A stretch of DNA of 11,405 nt from JAZGAE01 sp036475545 (GTDB taxonomy: Bacteria > Pseudomonadota > Alphaproteobacteria > DATDPM01): assembly GCA_036475545.1 (NCBI GenBank), contig JAZGAE010000121.1, forward strand, positions 1 through 11,405, read 5' to 3'. The position numbers were made by a program, and so were the translations under genes. Positions 1-5,915 of the stretch are shown piece by piece (position 1 is the first letter of the stretch; each line of letters opens with the position of its first letter). Below the pieces are notes generated by a model, which did no database searches, was not told where the DNA came from, and saw only the letters and a list, made by a program, of their open reading frames with translations.

Positions 1-436
1 GCATCGGGCAGACGTACTCGATCGCCGCGGACACGGCCGCCAGCTCCAGCGCCATGCCGCAGTCCGGGCACGCGCCCGGCTCCGACGCCCGCACCTCCGG
101 GTGCATCGGGCAGGTGTACTCGGCCGCCGCGGGCCCGGCCGCGGGCTCGAGCGCCATGCCGCAGTCCGGGCACGCGCCCGGCTCCGAGGCCTGCACCTCC
201 GGGTGCATCGGGCAGGTGTACTCGACAGGGGCGGACACGGCGGGCGGCGTTGCCGGCTCCAGCGCCATGCCGCAAATCGAGCAATCGCCGGGCTCGGAAC
301 TGACGACTTCCGGGTGCATCGGGCAGACGTACTCGATCGCCGCGGACACGGCCGCCGGCTCCAGCGCCATGCCGCAGTCCGGGCACGCGCCCGGCGCCGA
401 CGCCCGCACCTCCGGGTGCATCGGGCAGGTGTACTC
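1..436 (-). repeat. Tandem heavy-metal-binding modules (four complete, one partial)
   Basis: The coding repeat units are at 436-356, 334-254, 223-143, 121-41 and 19-1 (partial). Unit-to-unit spacing is 102, 111, 102 and 102 bp, that is 34 or 37 residues including Ala/Pro/Val-rich linkers. Each complete unit keeps CPMHPE and a C..CGM motif. Unit 2 is the most diverged (VSSEPGDCSICGM). Bases 1-121 match 316-436 with only two differences that I can see (positions 42 and 81), so the array also has a 315-bp higher-order period spanning three modules. Confidence 0.9.
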
Positions 437-511
437 GACCGCCGCGGCATGGGTCGCCGCAGGCCGGTGGTGCTGGTGATGATGATGACCGCATGCAGTC
501 TTTTCCGCCAT
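1..511 (-). CDS. Putative copper/silver-translocating P1B-type ATPase, N-terminal part (cut by window edge)
   Basis: The reverse strand is open from an ATG at 511-509 to the left edge, giving 170 codons without a stop. The protein starts MAEKTACGHHHHQHH, a Cys/His-rich metal-binding tail with no signal peptide. It continues with repeated modules of the form EY(T/V)CPMHPEV...PG.C..CGMALE at residues 26-52, 60-86, 97-123, 131-157 and 165 onward. This is the heavy-metal-binding domain found at the N-terminus of many Cu+/Ag+ export ATPases of the inner membrane. The membrane and ATPase domains would lie outside the window, so the ATPase call is inference. A CusB-type efflux adaptor can carry the same domain but would be expected to have a signal peptide. 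Start support: GGGAG at 525-521, 9 nt before the ATG, and a metal-type promoter upstream. Five or more modules is unusually many; one or two is usual in my knowledge of the family. Confidence 0.8.
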   Translation of the reverse strand, partial: MAEKTACGHHHHQHHRPAATHAAAVEYTCPMHPEVRASAPGACPDCGMALEPAAVSAAIEYVCPMHPEVVSSEPGDCSICGMALEPATPPAVSAPVEYTCPMHPEVQASEPGACPDCGMALEPAAGPAAAEYTCPMHPEVRASEPGACPDCGMALELAAVSAAIEYVCPM

Positions 512-552
512 GGCCGAGGTCTCCCAGTCTGCGGGCGCGGAAGGCCGGCGGG

Positions 553-566
553 CGGGCGCTCGCCCG
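553..566 (-). other. GC-rich dyad in the leader of the copper ATPase gene
   Basis: The arms CGGGCG and CGCCCG are perfectly complementary over 6 bp, with 2 nt between them. The dyad lies between the predicted metal-responsive promoter and the start codon, within a leader of roughly 70 nt that is almost all G and C. It could form a hairpin in the mRNA. There is no T-run, so it is not an obvious terminator, and no function can be assigned from sequence. Confidence 0.35.
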
Positions 567-585
567 TCGCGCGCCCGCCTGAACC

Positions 586-618
586 ATTATTTGAGGCTTC
601 TAGTTACTGGAAGGTCAA
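586..618 (-). promoter_or_regulatory. CueR/MerR-family-type operator-promoter for the copper ATPase
   Basis: Read on the reverse strand, a -35 element TTGACC (618-613) is followed directly by the dyad TTCCAGTAACTAGAA (612-598). This matches the arrangement of CueR-controlled copA promoters, where TTCC-N7-GGAA sits in an over-long spacer and the activator untwists the DNA when Cu+ is bound. At the usual 19-bp spacing the -10 would be CAAATA (593-588), which is poor. A better AATAAT lies at 591-586, giving 21 bp. No regulator gene is in the window. The site's position upstream of a metal-binding ATPase supports the call. Confidence 0.75.
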
Positions 619-749
619 GCCCTTCGCAAAGGCCGAAGCCATCGGGCCCCGGCTTGGCGGGCCTGCTTCCTTCGCATTTCCCGACCTGATATAAGTCTGA
701 AAAGATGAACTTGAAATGGGGCCTAAAGAGTCCGCCGGAACACATTGAA

Positions 750-1337
750 ATGTTTCTTCTTGTCGACAACTACGACAGCTTCACCTACAACCTGGTCCAC
801 TATCTGGGCGAGCTCGGCGCCGACGTGGCGATCAGGCGCAACGACGCCATCTCGGTGGACGAGGCGCTGTCCATGCAGCCCCAGGGAATCGTCATCTCGC
901 CGGGGCCCTGCGACCCCGACCGCTCGGGCATCTGCCTGGAGCTCATCGAACGCGCCGCCGGCCGCATCCCGATCCTGGGCGTCTGCCTGGGCCATCAGGC
1001 CGTCGGCCAGGCATTCGGCGGGCGGGTCGTGCGCGCGCCGAAGCCGATGCATGGAAAGGTCAGCCTGATTCACCACCGGGGCGAAGGCGTGCTGCGGGGG
1101 CTTCCGAACCCTTTCACCGCGACCCGCTATCACTCGCTGATCGTGGAGCGGGACTCCCTGCCCGACTGCCTGAAAGCGACGGCCGAGACGGACGATGGGA
1201 TCATCATGGGGCTCGCTCATCGCAGCCTCCCGGTCGAGGGCGTGCAGTTCCATCCCGAGAGCATCGCCACCGAGCATGGCCACGACCTGCTCCGCAACTT
1301 CCTGGAGCTGGCGGGCCTGGAAACGGCGCCCGCCTGA
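750..1337 (+). CDS. trpG: Anthranilate synthase component II, glutamine amidotransferase
   Basis: The protein hydrolyses glutamine and passes ammonia to the TrpE subunit, which converts chorismate to anthranilate, the first committed step of tryptophan synthesis in the cytoplasm. It is 195 residues, a normal length, and is a class I amidotransferase. It starts MFLLVDNYDSFTYNLVHYLG as the family does. It has ISPGP at 49-53, the nucleophile Cys79 in GVCLGHQ, and His168 and Glu170 in QFHPES. An in-frame ATG at 705 would add 15 residues not expected in the family, so I chose 750; a weak purine run (CCGGAA, 735-740) precedes it. In some bacteria the same subunit also serves 4-amino-4-deoxychorismate synthase (PabA role). 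The trpD neighbour favours TrpG. No strong promoter is visible; a TATAAG at 690-695 lacks a good -35. trpE is not adjacent. Confidence 0.95.
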   Translation: MFLLVDNYDSFTYNLVHYLGELGADVAIRRNDAISVDEALSMQPQGIVISPGPCDPDRSGICLELIERAAGRIPILGVCLGHQAVGQAFGGRVVRAPKPMHGKVSLIHHRGEGVLRGLPNPFTATRYHSLIVERDSLPDCLKATAETDDGIIMGLAHRSLPVEGVQFHPESIATEHGHDLLRNFLELAGLETAPA

Positions 1338-1346
1338 GCCGCGCCC

Positions 1347-2393
1347 ATGAGCGGCGAGTTCAAACCTTTCCTGGCCCTCGTAGCCGCCGGCAAGTCCCTG
1401 TCGGAAGCGGAGGCCGAGCAGGCCTTCGAGATCCTCATGTCGGGCGGCGCCACGCATGCCCAGATCGGCGGCTTCTTGATGGCGCTCAGGGTGCGCGGCG
1501 AGACGGTAGAGGAGATCACGGGCGCCGCCCGCGCCATGCGCGCCAAGGCGCTCGCCGTGCCGGCCCCGGACGGAGCAATCGACACCTGCGGCACCGGTGG
1601 CGATGCCTCGGGAACCTATAACATCTCCACCGCCGCGGCGATCGTCGCCGCCGCCTGCGGCGTGCCGGTGGCCAAACACGGAAACCGGGCGCTCTCTTCG
1701 AAGTCCGGTTCGGCGGACGTGCTCGCCGCGCTCGGGGTCAACCTGGACGCGGACATGGTCCAGGTCGAGCGGGCGTTGTGGGAAGCCAACATCGGATTCC
1801 TCTTCGCGCCCCGTCACCACGGCGCCATGCGTCACGTCATGACGGCGAGACAAGAGCTCGGCACGCGCACGATCTTCAATCTCCTCGGGCCCATCTCCAA
1901 CCCGGCGGGCGCGCGGCGCCAGCTCGTCGGCGTGTTCGCCCGCGAGTGGGTGGAACCGCTTGCCGAGGTGCTAGCGAGATTGGGAGCGGAACGGGCCTGG
2001 GTCGTCCACGGCTCCGACGGGTTGGACGAGCTCACCACGACGGGCGTTTCCTACGTGGCCGCGCTCGATGCGGGCAAGGTCTCGACCTTCGAGGTGTCGC
2101 CCGAGGACGCCGGGCTCGCCCGCGCCGAGCCCCAGGACCTCAAAGGCGGCGACGCCGCGGCCAACGCCGAGGCGATGCGCGCGCTCCTGGACGGGGAACC
2201 GGGGCCCTATCTCGACATCGTGCTGTTGAACGGGGCCGCCGCGCTGATCGTCGCCGGCGTCGCCGCCGACCTTGCGGACGGCGTCGCGCGGGCCCGGCAG
2301 GCGGTCGAATCTGGCGCCGCCCGGGCCACCCTTGACAGGCTCGTCGAGATCACCAACTTCGGTGCACAGCTCCGCGAAGGGAGCCAGGCATGA
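1347..2393 (+). CDS. trpD: Anthranilate phosphoribosyltransferase
   Basis: The enzyme transfers the phosphoribosyl group of PRPP to anthranilate, the second step of the tryptophan branch. It is 348 residues, full length. A helical N-terminal domain (about 1-70) precedes the catalytic domain. Key motifs are CGTGGD at 81-86 (PRPP pyrophosphate loop), NIST at 92-95, KHGNRALSSKSGSADVL at 110-126, and Asp227-Glu228 in GLDELT, the pair that binds Mg2+ in this family. It starts 9 nt after the trpG stop. No Shine-Dalgarno is evident before the ATG, so translation is probably coupled to trpG. Its stop overlaps the trpC start as ATGA (2390-2393). Nothing suggests damage or transfer. Confidence 0.97.
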   Translation: MSGEFKPFLALVAAGKSLSEAEAEQAFEILMSGGATHAQIGGFLMALRVRGETVEEITGAARAMRAKALAVPAPDGAIDTCGTGGDASGTYNISTAAAIVAAACGVPVAKHGNRALSSKSGSADVLAALGVNLDADMVQVERALWEANIGFLFAPRHHGAMRHVMTARQELGTRTIFNLLGPISNPAGARRQLVGVFAREWVEPLAEVLARLGAERAWVVHGSDGLDELTTTGVSYVAALDAGKVSTFEVSPEDAGLARAEPQDLKGGDAAANAEAMRALLDGEPGPYLDIVLLNGAAALIVAGVAADLADGVARARQAVESGAARATLDRLVEITNFGAQLREGSQA

Positions 2394-3199
2394 GCGACAT
2401 TCTCGCCCGCATCTGCGCCGACAAGCGCGAACATGTGGCCCGCTGCAAGACGTTGAAGCCGATGAGCGCCCTCCTCGAGGAAACGGCGCGGGCGTCGCCG
2501 CCACGCGGCTTCGCGAACCGGCTGGCGGAGACGGAGCAGCCCCACGCCCTCATCTGCGAGATCAAGCGGGCCTCTCCCAGCGCCGGCGTGATTTGCTCCG
2601 ATTTCAATGCGCGGGAAATCGCCCGCGCATACGTGCGCGGCGGCGCCACCTGCCTCTCGGTGCTCACCGACACCCCTTATTTCGAGGGCCGGGACTCTTA
2701 CCTCACGGCGGCGCGCGCCGCCGTCGATCTTCCAGTGCTGCGCAAGGACTTCATGCTCGAGCCGTACCAGATCATCGAGGCCCGGGCGCTCGGCGCGGAC
2801 TGCGTCCTCCTCATCATGGCGGCCCTCGACGACGACATGGCGCACGAGCTCGAGTCATTGGCCCATGCGCACGGGATGGACACGCTGGTCGAGGTCCACA
2901 ACGAGGCCGAGCTGGGCCGTGCGCTGCAACTCAAGGCGCGGCTTATCGGCGTCAACAACCGCGACCTCAAGACCCTCGAGGTCGACTTTTCGACGACCGA
3001 GCGGCTGGCGCCGCTGCTGCCGCCCGACCGGATGCTCGTCAGCGAGAGCGGCATCCGCGAGCCCGAGACCCTTGCCCGCTTGTCGCGGGCGGGCGCCGAC
3101 GCCTTTCTCGTCGGCGAGTCCTTGATGCGTCAAGCGGACATCGCAGCCGCCACCCGGGCGTTGCTCGGGCTGCCCGCGGCGGCCAAGGTCGGGGCTTAG
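2390..3199 (+). CDS. trpC: Indole-3-glycerol-phosphate synthase
   Basis: The enzyme closes the indole ring, converting carboxyphenylamino-deoxyribulose phosphate to indole-3-glycerol phosphate with loss of CO2. It is a single-domain TIM barrel of 269 residues, not fused to TrpF. Signature blocks run in the expected order: CEIKRASPS at 56-64 (Glu57, Lys59), VLRKDF at 116-121 (Lys119), EVH at 168-170 (Glu168), GVNNRDL at 187-193, SESGI at 218-222 and the phosphate-binding VGES at 241-244. The start is well supported: AGGGAG at 2378-2383 lies 6 nt upstream and the ATG overlaps the trpD stop. The moaC start follows after a 3-nt gap, so the gene is in the same transcription unit. Confidence 0.97.
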   Translation: MSDILARICADKREHVARCKTLKPMSALLEETARASPPRGFANRLAETEQPHALICEIKRASPSAGVICSDFNAREIARAYVRGGATCLSVLTDTPYFEGRDSYLTAARAAVDLPVLRKDFMLEPYQIIEARALGADCVLLIMAALDDDMAHELESLAHAHGMDTLVEVHNEAELGRALQLKARLIGVNNRDLKTLEVDFSTTERLAPLLPPDRMLVSESGIREPETLARLSRAGADAFLVGESLMRQADIAAATRALLGLPAAAKVGA

Positions 3200-3202
3200 G
3201 CC

Positions 3203-3679
3203 GTGCCCCGGCTCAGCCATATCGACGAGGAGGGCAAGGCGACGATGGTGGACGTCTCGGAAAAGAAGGCCACGACGCGGGTCGCCACCGCGAAGGGCTC
3301 GGTCATCATGAAGCCCGAGACCCTCGAGAAGATCGTCGAGGGGAGCGTCAAGAAGGGCGACGTGCTGTCGGTGGCACGACTCGCCGGCATCATGGGCGCG
3401 AAGCGCACGGCCGAGCTGGTGCCCCTCTGCCACCCGCTGCCACTCTCGGTCGCGGAGGTGGAGCTTGCCTGCGATCGCGAGCGGAGCGCGGTCGACATCA
3501 CCGCGACCTGCAAGGTTCAGGGCCGCACCGGCGTCGAGATGGAGGCCCTCACGGCGGTCGCGGTGGCGGCGCTCACGGTTTACGACATGTGCAAGGCGGT
3601 CGACCGGTCGATGACGCTCACCGACATCCGGCTGACCTACAAGACGGGGGGCAAGTCGGGAACCTTCGAGGCGGAGTGA
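3203..3679 (+). CDS. moaC: Cyclic pyranopterin monophosphate synthase
   Basis: MoaC acts after the radical-SAM enzyme MoaA, rearranging 3',8-cyclo-GTP into cyclic pyranopterin monophosphate, the first pterin of molybdenum-cofactor synthesis. It is 158 residues, typical length. It starts at GTG; the family N-terminus (xxLSHIDEEGKATMVDVSEK) begins exactly there, so the non-ATG start is probably right. Conserved features: LCHPLPL at 75-81, GVEMEAL at 110-116, and YDMCKAVDR at 127-135 holding Asp128 and Lys131, which match the catalytic residues by number in the E. coli enzyme. KTGGKSG lies near the C-terminus. It follows trpC by 3 nt and overlaps moeA by one base (TGATG), so it is translated from the trp transcript. 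moaA is not in the window. Confidence 0.96.
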   Translation: MPRLSHIDEEGKATMVDVSEKKATTRVATAKGSVIMKPETLEKIVEGSVKKGDVLSVARLAGIMGAKRTAELVPLCHPLPLSVAEVELACDRERSAVDITATCKVQGRTGVEMEALTAVAVAALTVYDMCKAVDRSMTLTDIRLTYKTGGKSGTFEAE

Positions 3680-4893
3680 TGATCTCCGTCGAGGAAGCGC
3701 TCGCCCGGATCACCGGAACGTTCGCTCCGCTGCCAGCGGAGCAGGTCGGCCTCTCCGAGGCCTTGGGCCGGACCCTTGCCGAGGACGTGACGGCACGCCT
3801 CACCCAGCCGCCGGTCGCGGTCTCGGCGATGGACGGCTACGCGGTGCGGGCGGTCGACGTGGCCAAGGTTCCCGCGACGCTCCGGCGCGTGGGCGAGGCT
3901 CCCGCCGGCCGCGCCTACGAAGGGGTGCTGGGCCCCGGCGAGGCGGTCCGCATCTTCACCGGCGGCCCCGTGCCCCAAGGCGCGGATACGATCGTCATCC
4001 AAGAGGAGGCCGAAACGGACGGCGCGAGCGTCACCGTCTTGGCGGGCGCGCCCGAAGGCAGCTTCATCCGCCCCGCGGGACTCGATTTCAAGGAGGGCGA
4101 CGTGGGGCTCACCGCCGGGCGGCGGCTGACGGCCCGCGACGTCGGGCTGGCCGCGGCGATGAACGTGCCGTGGCTGCGGGTGCGCCGCCGGCCCCGGATC
4201 GCCATCCTCGCCACCGGCAACGAGCTCGTGGAGGCAGGAGCGCCGGTCGGTCCCAACCAGATCGTCTGTTCCAACAGCCCGGCGCTCGCGGCCTTCATCG
4301 TGGCCCACGGTGGAACGCCCCTCGATCTCGGCATCGCCCGCGACACCAAGGGGGCCTTGCAGGCGGCGGTCAAGGGGGCGCGCGGCGCCGATCTCCTGGT
4401 GACGACCGGCGGGGTCTCGGTCGGGGAGCACGATCTCGTCCAGAGCGCGCTCGAAGAAGTCGGGCTCAAGGTCGATCTCTGGAAGGTGGCCATGCGGCCC
4501 GGCAAGCCGCTCATGTTCGGCCGCCTCAACGGCCTTCCGGTCCTTGGGTTCCCGGGCAACCCGGTGTCTGCGGTGGTCTGCGCGATCGTCTATCTCGGAC
4601 CGGCGATCGAGGCCATGCTCGGCGTCGCGGCGCGCGAGGAGCCCCCGGTTACCGCGGCCCTCGGTTGCGACCTCGCCGAGAACGACGAGCGTCAGGAATA
4701 CCTGCGCGCGCGGCTGTCCTGCAACGGCGATGGCGAGCTCCTGGTTACTCCCTTCACCCGCCAGGACAGCACCATGCTCTCCCACCTCGCCCACGCCGAC
4801 TGCCTGGTGGTGCGCCCACCTTTCGCCAAGGCGGCCAAGGCCGGCACGAAGGTCGAGGTTATCCGGCTGCGGACGACGCCCGACGCCACCTGA
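3679..4893 (+). CDS. moeA: Molybdopterin molybdenumtransferase
   Basis: MoeA inserts molybdate into adenylylated molybdopterin, completing the basic molybdenum cofactor. The protein is 404 residues (E. coli 411) with the full order of domains: N-terminal region with SAMDGYAV at 49-56, the molybdopterin-binding fold at about 172-310 with ATGNELV at 178-184, TTGGVSVGEHD at 242-252, MRPGKPLMFG at 272-281 and GFPGNPVSAVV at 290-300, then the C-terminal beta domain to about 398. Asp52, Glu182, Asp222 and Asp252 sit in the conserved acidic positions. The frame is open far upstream through trpC, but only the ATG at 3679 gives the family N-terminus. That ATG overlaps the moaC stop and has GAGG at 3668-3671, 7 nt before it. 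It is probably the last gene of the trp-moa operon. Confidence 0.96.
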   Translation: MISVEEALARITGTFAPLPAEQVGLSEALGRTLAEDVTARLTQPPVAVSAMDGYAVRAVDVAKVPATLRRVGEAPAGRAYEGVLGPGEAVRIFTGGPVPQGADTIVIQEEAETDGASVTVLAGAPEGSFIRPAGLDFKEGDVGLTAGRRLTARDVGLAAAMNVPWLRVRRRPRIAILATGNELVEAGAPVGPNQIVCSNSPALAAFIVAHGGTPLDLGIARDTKGALQAAVKGARGADLLVTTGGVSVGEHDLVQSALEEVGLKVDLWKVAMRPGKPLMFGRLNGLPVLGFPGNPVSAVVCAIVYLGPAIEAMLGVAAREEPPVTAALGCDLAENDERQEYLRARLSCNGDGELLVTPFTRQDSTMLSHLAHADCLVVRPPFAKAAKAGTKVEVIRLRTTPDAT

Positions 4894-5003
4894 CCCGGGC
4901 TGCGGATTCCCTCCATCCTGCCATCGGAGCCTCCGCCCCGATCGGCGCCCGGCCCGACGGTGACGCGGGCCCGCCCGGTCATGGGGCGAAGGTGGAATCG
5001 CGC

Positions 5004-5032
5004 TTGACCCCGGACGAGAACTAAACTAGAAC
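5004..5032 (+). promoter_or_regulatory. lexA promoter
   Basis: A -35 TTGACC (5004-5009; five of six consensus bases) and a -10 TAGAAC (5027-5032; four of six) are separated by 17 bp. The transcript would start near 5039, leaving a leader of about 50 nt before the lexA ATG. The second half of the SOS box lies over the -10, which fits direct repression by LexA. This gives lexA its own transcription even though it lies downstream of the trp-moa genes. Confidence 0.75.
5018..5032 (+). promoter_or_regulatory. LexA-binding SOS box (alphaproteobacterial type)
   Basis: GAAC-TAAACTA-GAAC, that is GAAC-N7-GAAC, equivalent to GTTC-N7-GTTC on the other strand. This direct repeat is the established SOS operator of alphaproteobacteria and differs from the CTGT-N8-ACAG palindrome of enterobacteria. 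It overlaps the -10 of the lexA promoter and implies autorepression relieved by DNA damage. Confidence 0.88.
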
Positions 5033-5042
5033 ATGTGAGGAC

Positions 5043-5057
5043 GTTTTTGTTTTGTTC
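5043..5057 (+). promoter_or_regulatory. Possible second, imperfect SOS box in the lexA leader
   Basis: GTTT-N7-GTTC, one base off the alphaproteobacterial SOS repeat and in the opposite orientation to the main box. It lies just downstream of the predicted transcription start. The stretch is T-rich, so a chance match is possible. Confidence 0.35.
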
Positions 5058-5091
5058 CACATCTTGTAGTCCTGCATCGGGGAACGCGGAC

Positions 5092-5805
5092 ATGCTGACG
5101 AAGAAACAGTACGAGTTGCTGATATGCATCAACCAGCGCATCCAGGAGACCGGCGTGTCCCCCTCCTATGACGAGATGAAAGACGCCTTGGGCCTGAAAT
5201 CGAAGTCCGGAATCCACCGGCTCATCACCGGGCTCGAGGAACGGGGCTTCATCCGGCGGCTCCCGCACCGGGCGCGGGCCCTGGAGGTGCTGCGGCTACC
5301 GGAAAGAGCCGGCGTTCCCACCGCGGCGACGGCTGTGGCGGAGGGCGCCCGAGGTTTTTCGCCCAACGTGATCCGCGGCGATTTCAGCGGCCTCTCGGGC
5401 GTTTCGGCAAGCGGCAACGTCGAGGCCATAGAGCTTCCGCTCTACGGGCGCATCGCCGCCGGCACCCCGATCGAGGCGTTGCGCGATCACTCGACCACCG
5501 TGGGAGTGCCCGTCTCGCTCCTTACCAAAGGCGAACATTTCGCGTTGGAGGTGGACGGCGACTCGATGATCGACGCCGGAATTCTGGATGGGGACACGGC
5601 CATAATTCTGCGCTGCGACACGGCCGAGAGCGGCAACATCGTCGTCGCCCTCGTCGACGACGAGGAAGTGACGCTCAAGCGGTTGCGCCAGAAGGGCGAC
5701 ACGGTGGCCCTCGAGCCGGCCAATCCGGCCTACGAGACCCGCATTTTCGGCCCCGACCGGGTCAAGGTGCAGGGCCGGCTGATCGGGCTGTTGCGCAAGT
5801 ATTAG
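5092..5805 (+). CDS. lexA: LexA SOS-response repressor, self-cleaving
   Basis: LexA represses DNA-damage genes and cleaves itself when stimulated by RecA filaments. The 237-residue protein has an N-terminal winged helix (about 1-70) with recognition region KSKSGIHRLITGLEERGF at 36-53. An Ala/Gly-rich linker (about 72-115) follows, then a C-terminal S24 peptidase-like domain. The cleavage site is Ala123-Gly124 in GRIAAGTP. The catalytic dyad is Ser158 (GDSM) and Lys196 (VTLKRL). The start is set by the family N-terminus MLTKKQYELL and by GGGGA at 5079-5083, 8 nt upstream; a longer in-frame GTG reading from 5035 would give an unrelated Cys/Ser-rich extension. The linker is longer than in E. coli LexA (202 residues overall), as is usual in alphaproteobacteria. 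It has its own SOS-controlled promoter and converges with comEC. Confidence 0.97.
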   Translation: MLTKKQYELLICINQRIQETGVSPSYDEMKDALGLKSKSGIHRLITGLEERGFIRRLPHRARALEVLRLPERAGVPTAATAVAEGARGFSPNVIRGDFSGLSGVSASGNVEAIELPLYGRIAAGTPIEALRDHSTTVGVPVSLLTKGEHFALEVDGDSMIDAGILDGDTAIILRCDTAESGNIVVALVDDEEVTLKRLRQKGDTVALEPANPAYETRIFGPDRVKVQGRLIGLLRKY

Positions 5806-5915
5806 GGCGGCCCGCCGCCGTCACCCTCCCCTTTCGCCGTAGCTTGGGCACCGCGGGACGCGCTCGCGCCGGGCAGCGCCCGAAGCTGCATTCACCGACC
5901 CCAAGCCCGCCGCAG

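Noticed and set aside
1..436. Tandem repeats that could suggest a CRISPR or minisatellite
   Set aside because: The units keep one reading frame and a conserved Cys/His motif, are about 100 bp long and have no spacers.
54..479. Plus-strand repetitive reading frame of 141 codons
   Set aside because: It is the antisense of the heavy-metal-binding modules. The reverse strand gives the recognisable CPMHPE/CGM motifs, and this frame gives none.
690..695. TATAAG as the -10 of a trpG promoter
   Set aside because: No acceptable -35 lies 15-19 bp upstream. It is left as a remark under trpG.
705..749. Earlier start for trpG
   Set aside because: It adds 15 residues absent from the family. The family N-terminus starts at 750.
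723..1853. Long reverse frame opposite trpG-trpD
   Set aside because: It spans two genes antisense and shows Arg/Gly/Asp/His-rich shadow composition.
2272..3678. Very long plus-strand frame joining upstream of moeA
   Set aside because: The part before 3679 overlaps trpC and moaC in another frame and is Arg/Gly/Ala/Pro-rich, as expected from GC-rich shadow sequence. moeA begins at 3679.
5035..5091. Earlier GTG start for lexA
   Set aside because: It would begin within a few bases of the predicted transcription start and gives a non-family extension. MLTKKQ at 5092 has a proper Shine-Dalgarno.
5806..5819. Hairpin GGCGG/CCGCC just after the lexA stop as a terminator
   Set aside because: It has only a 5-bp stem, and no T-run follows on either strand.
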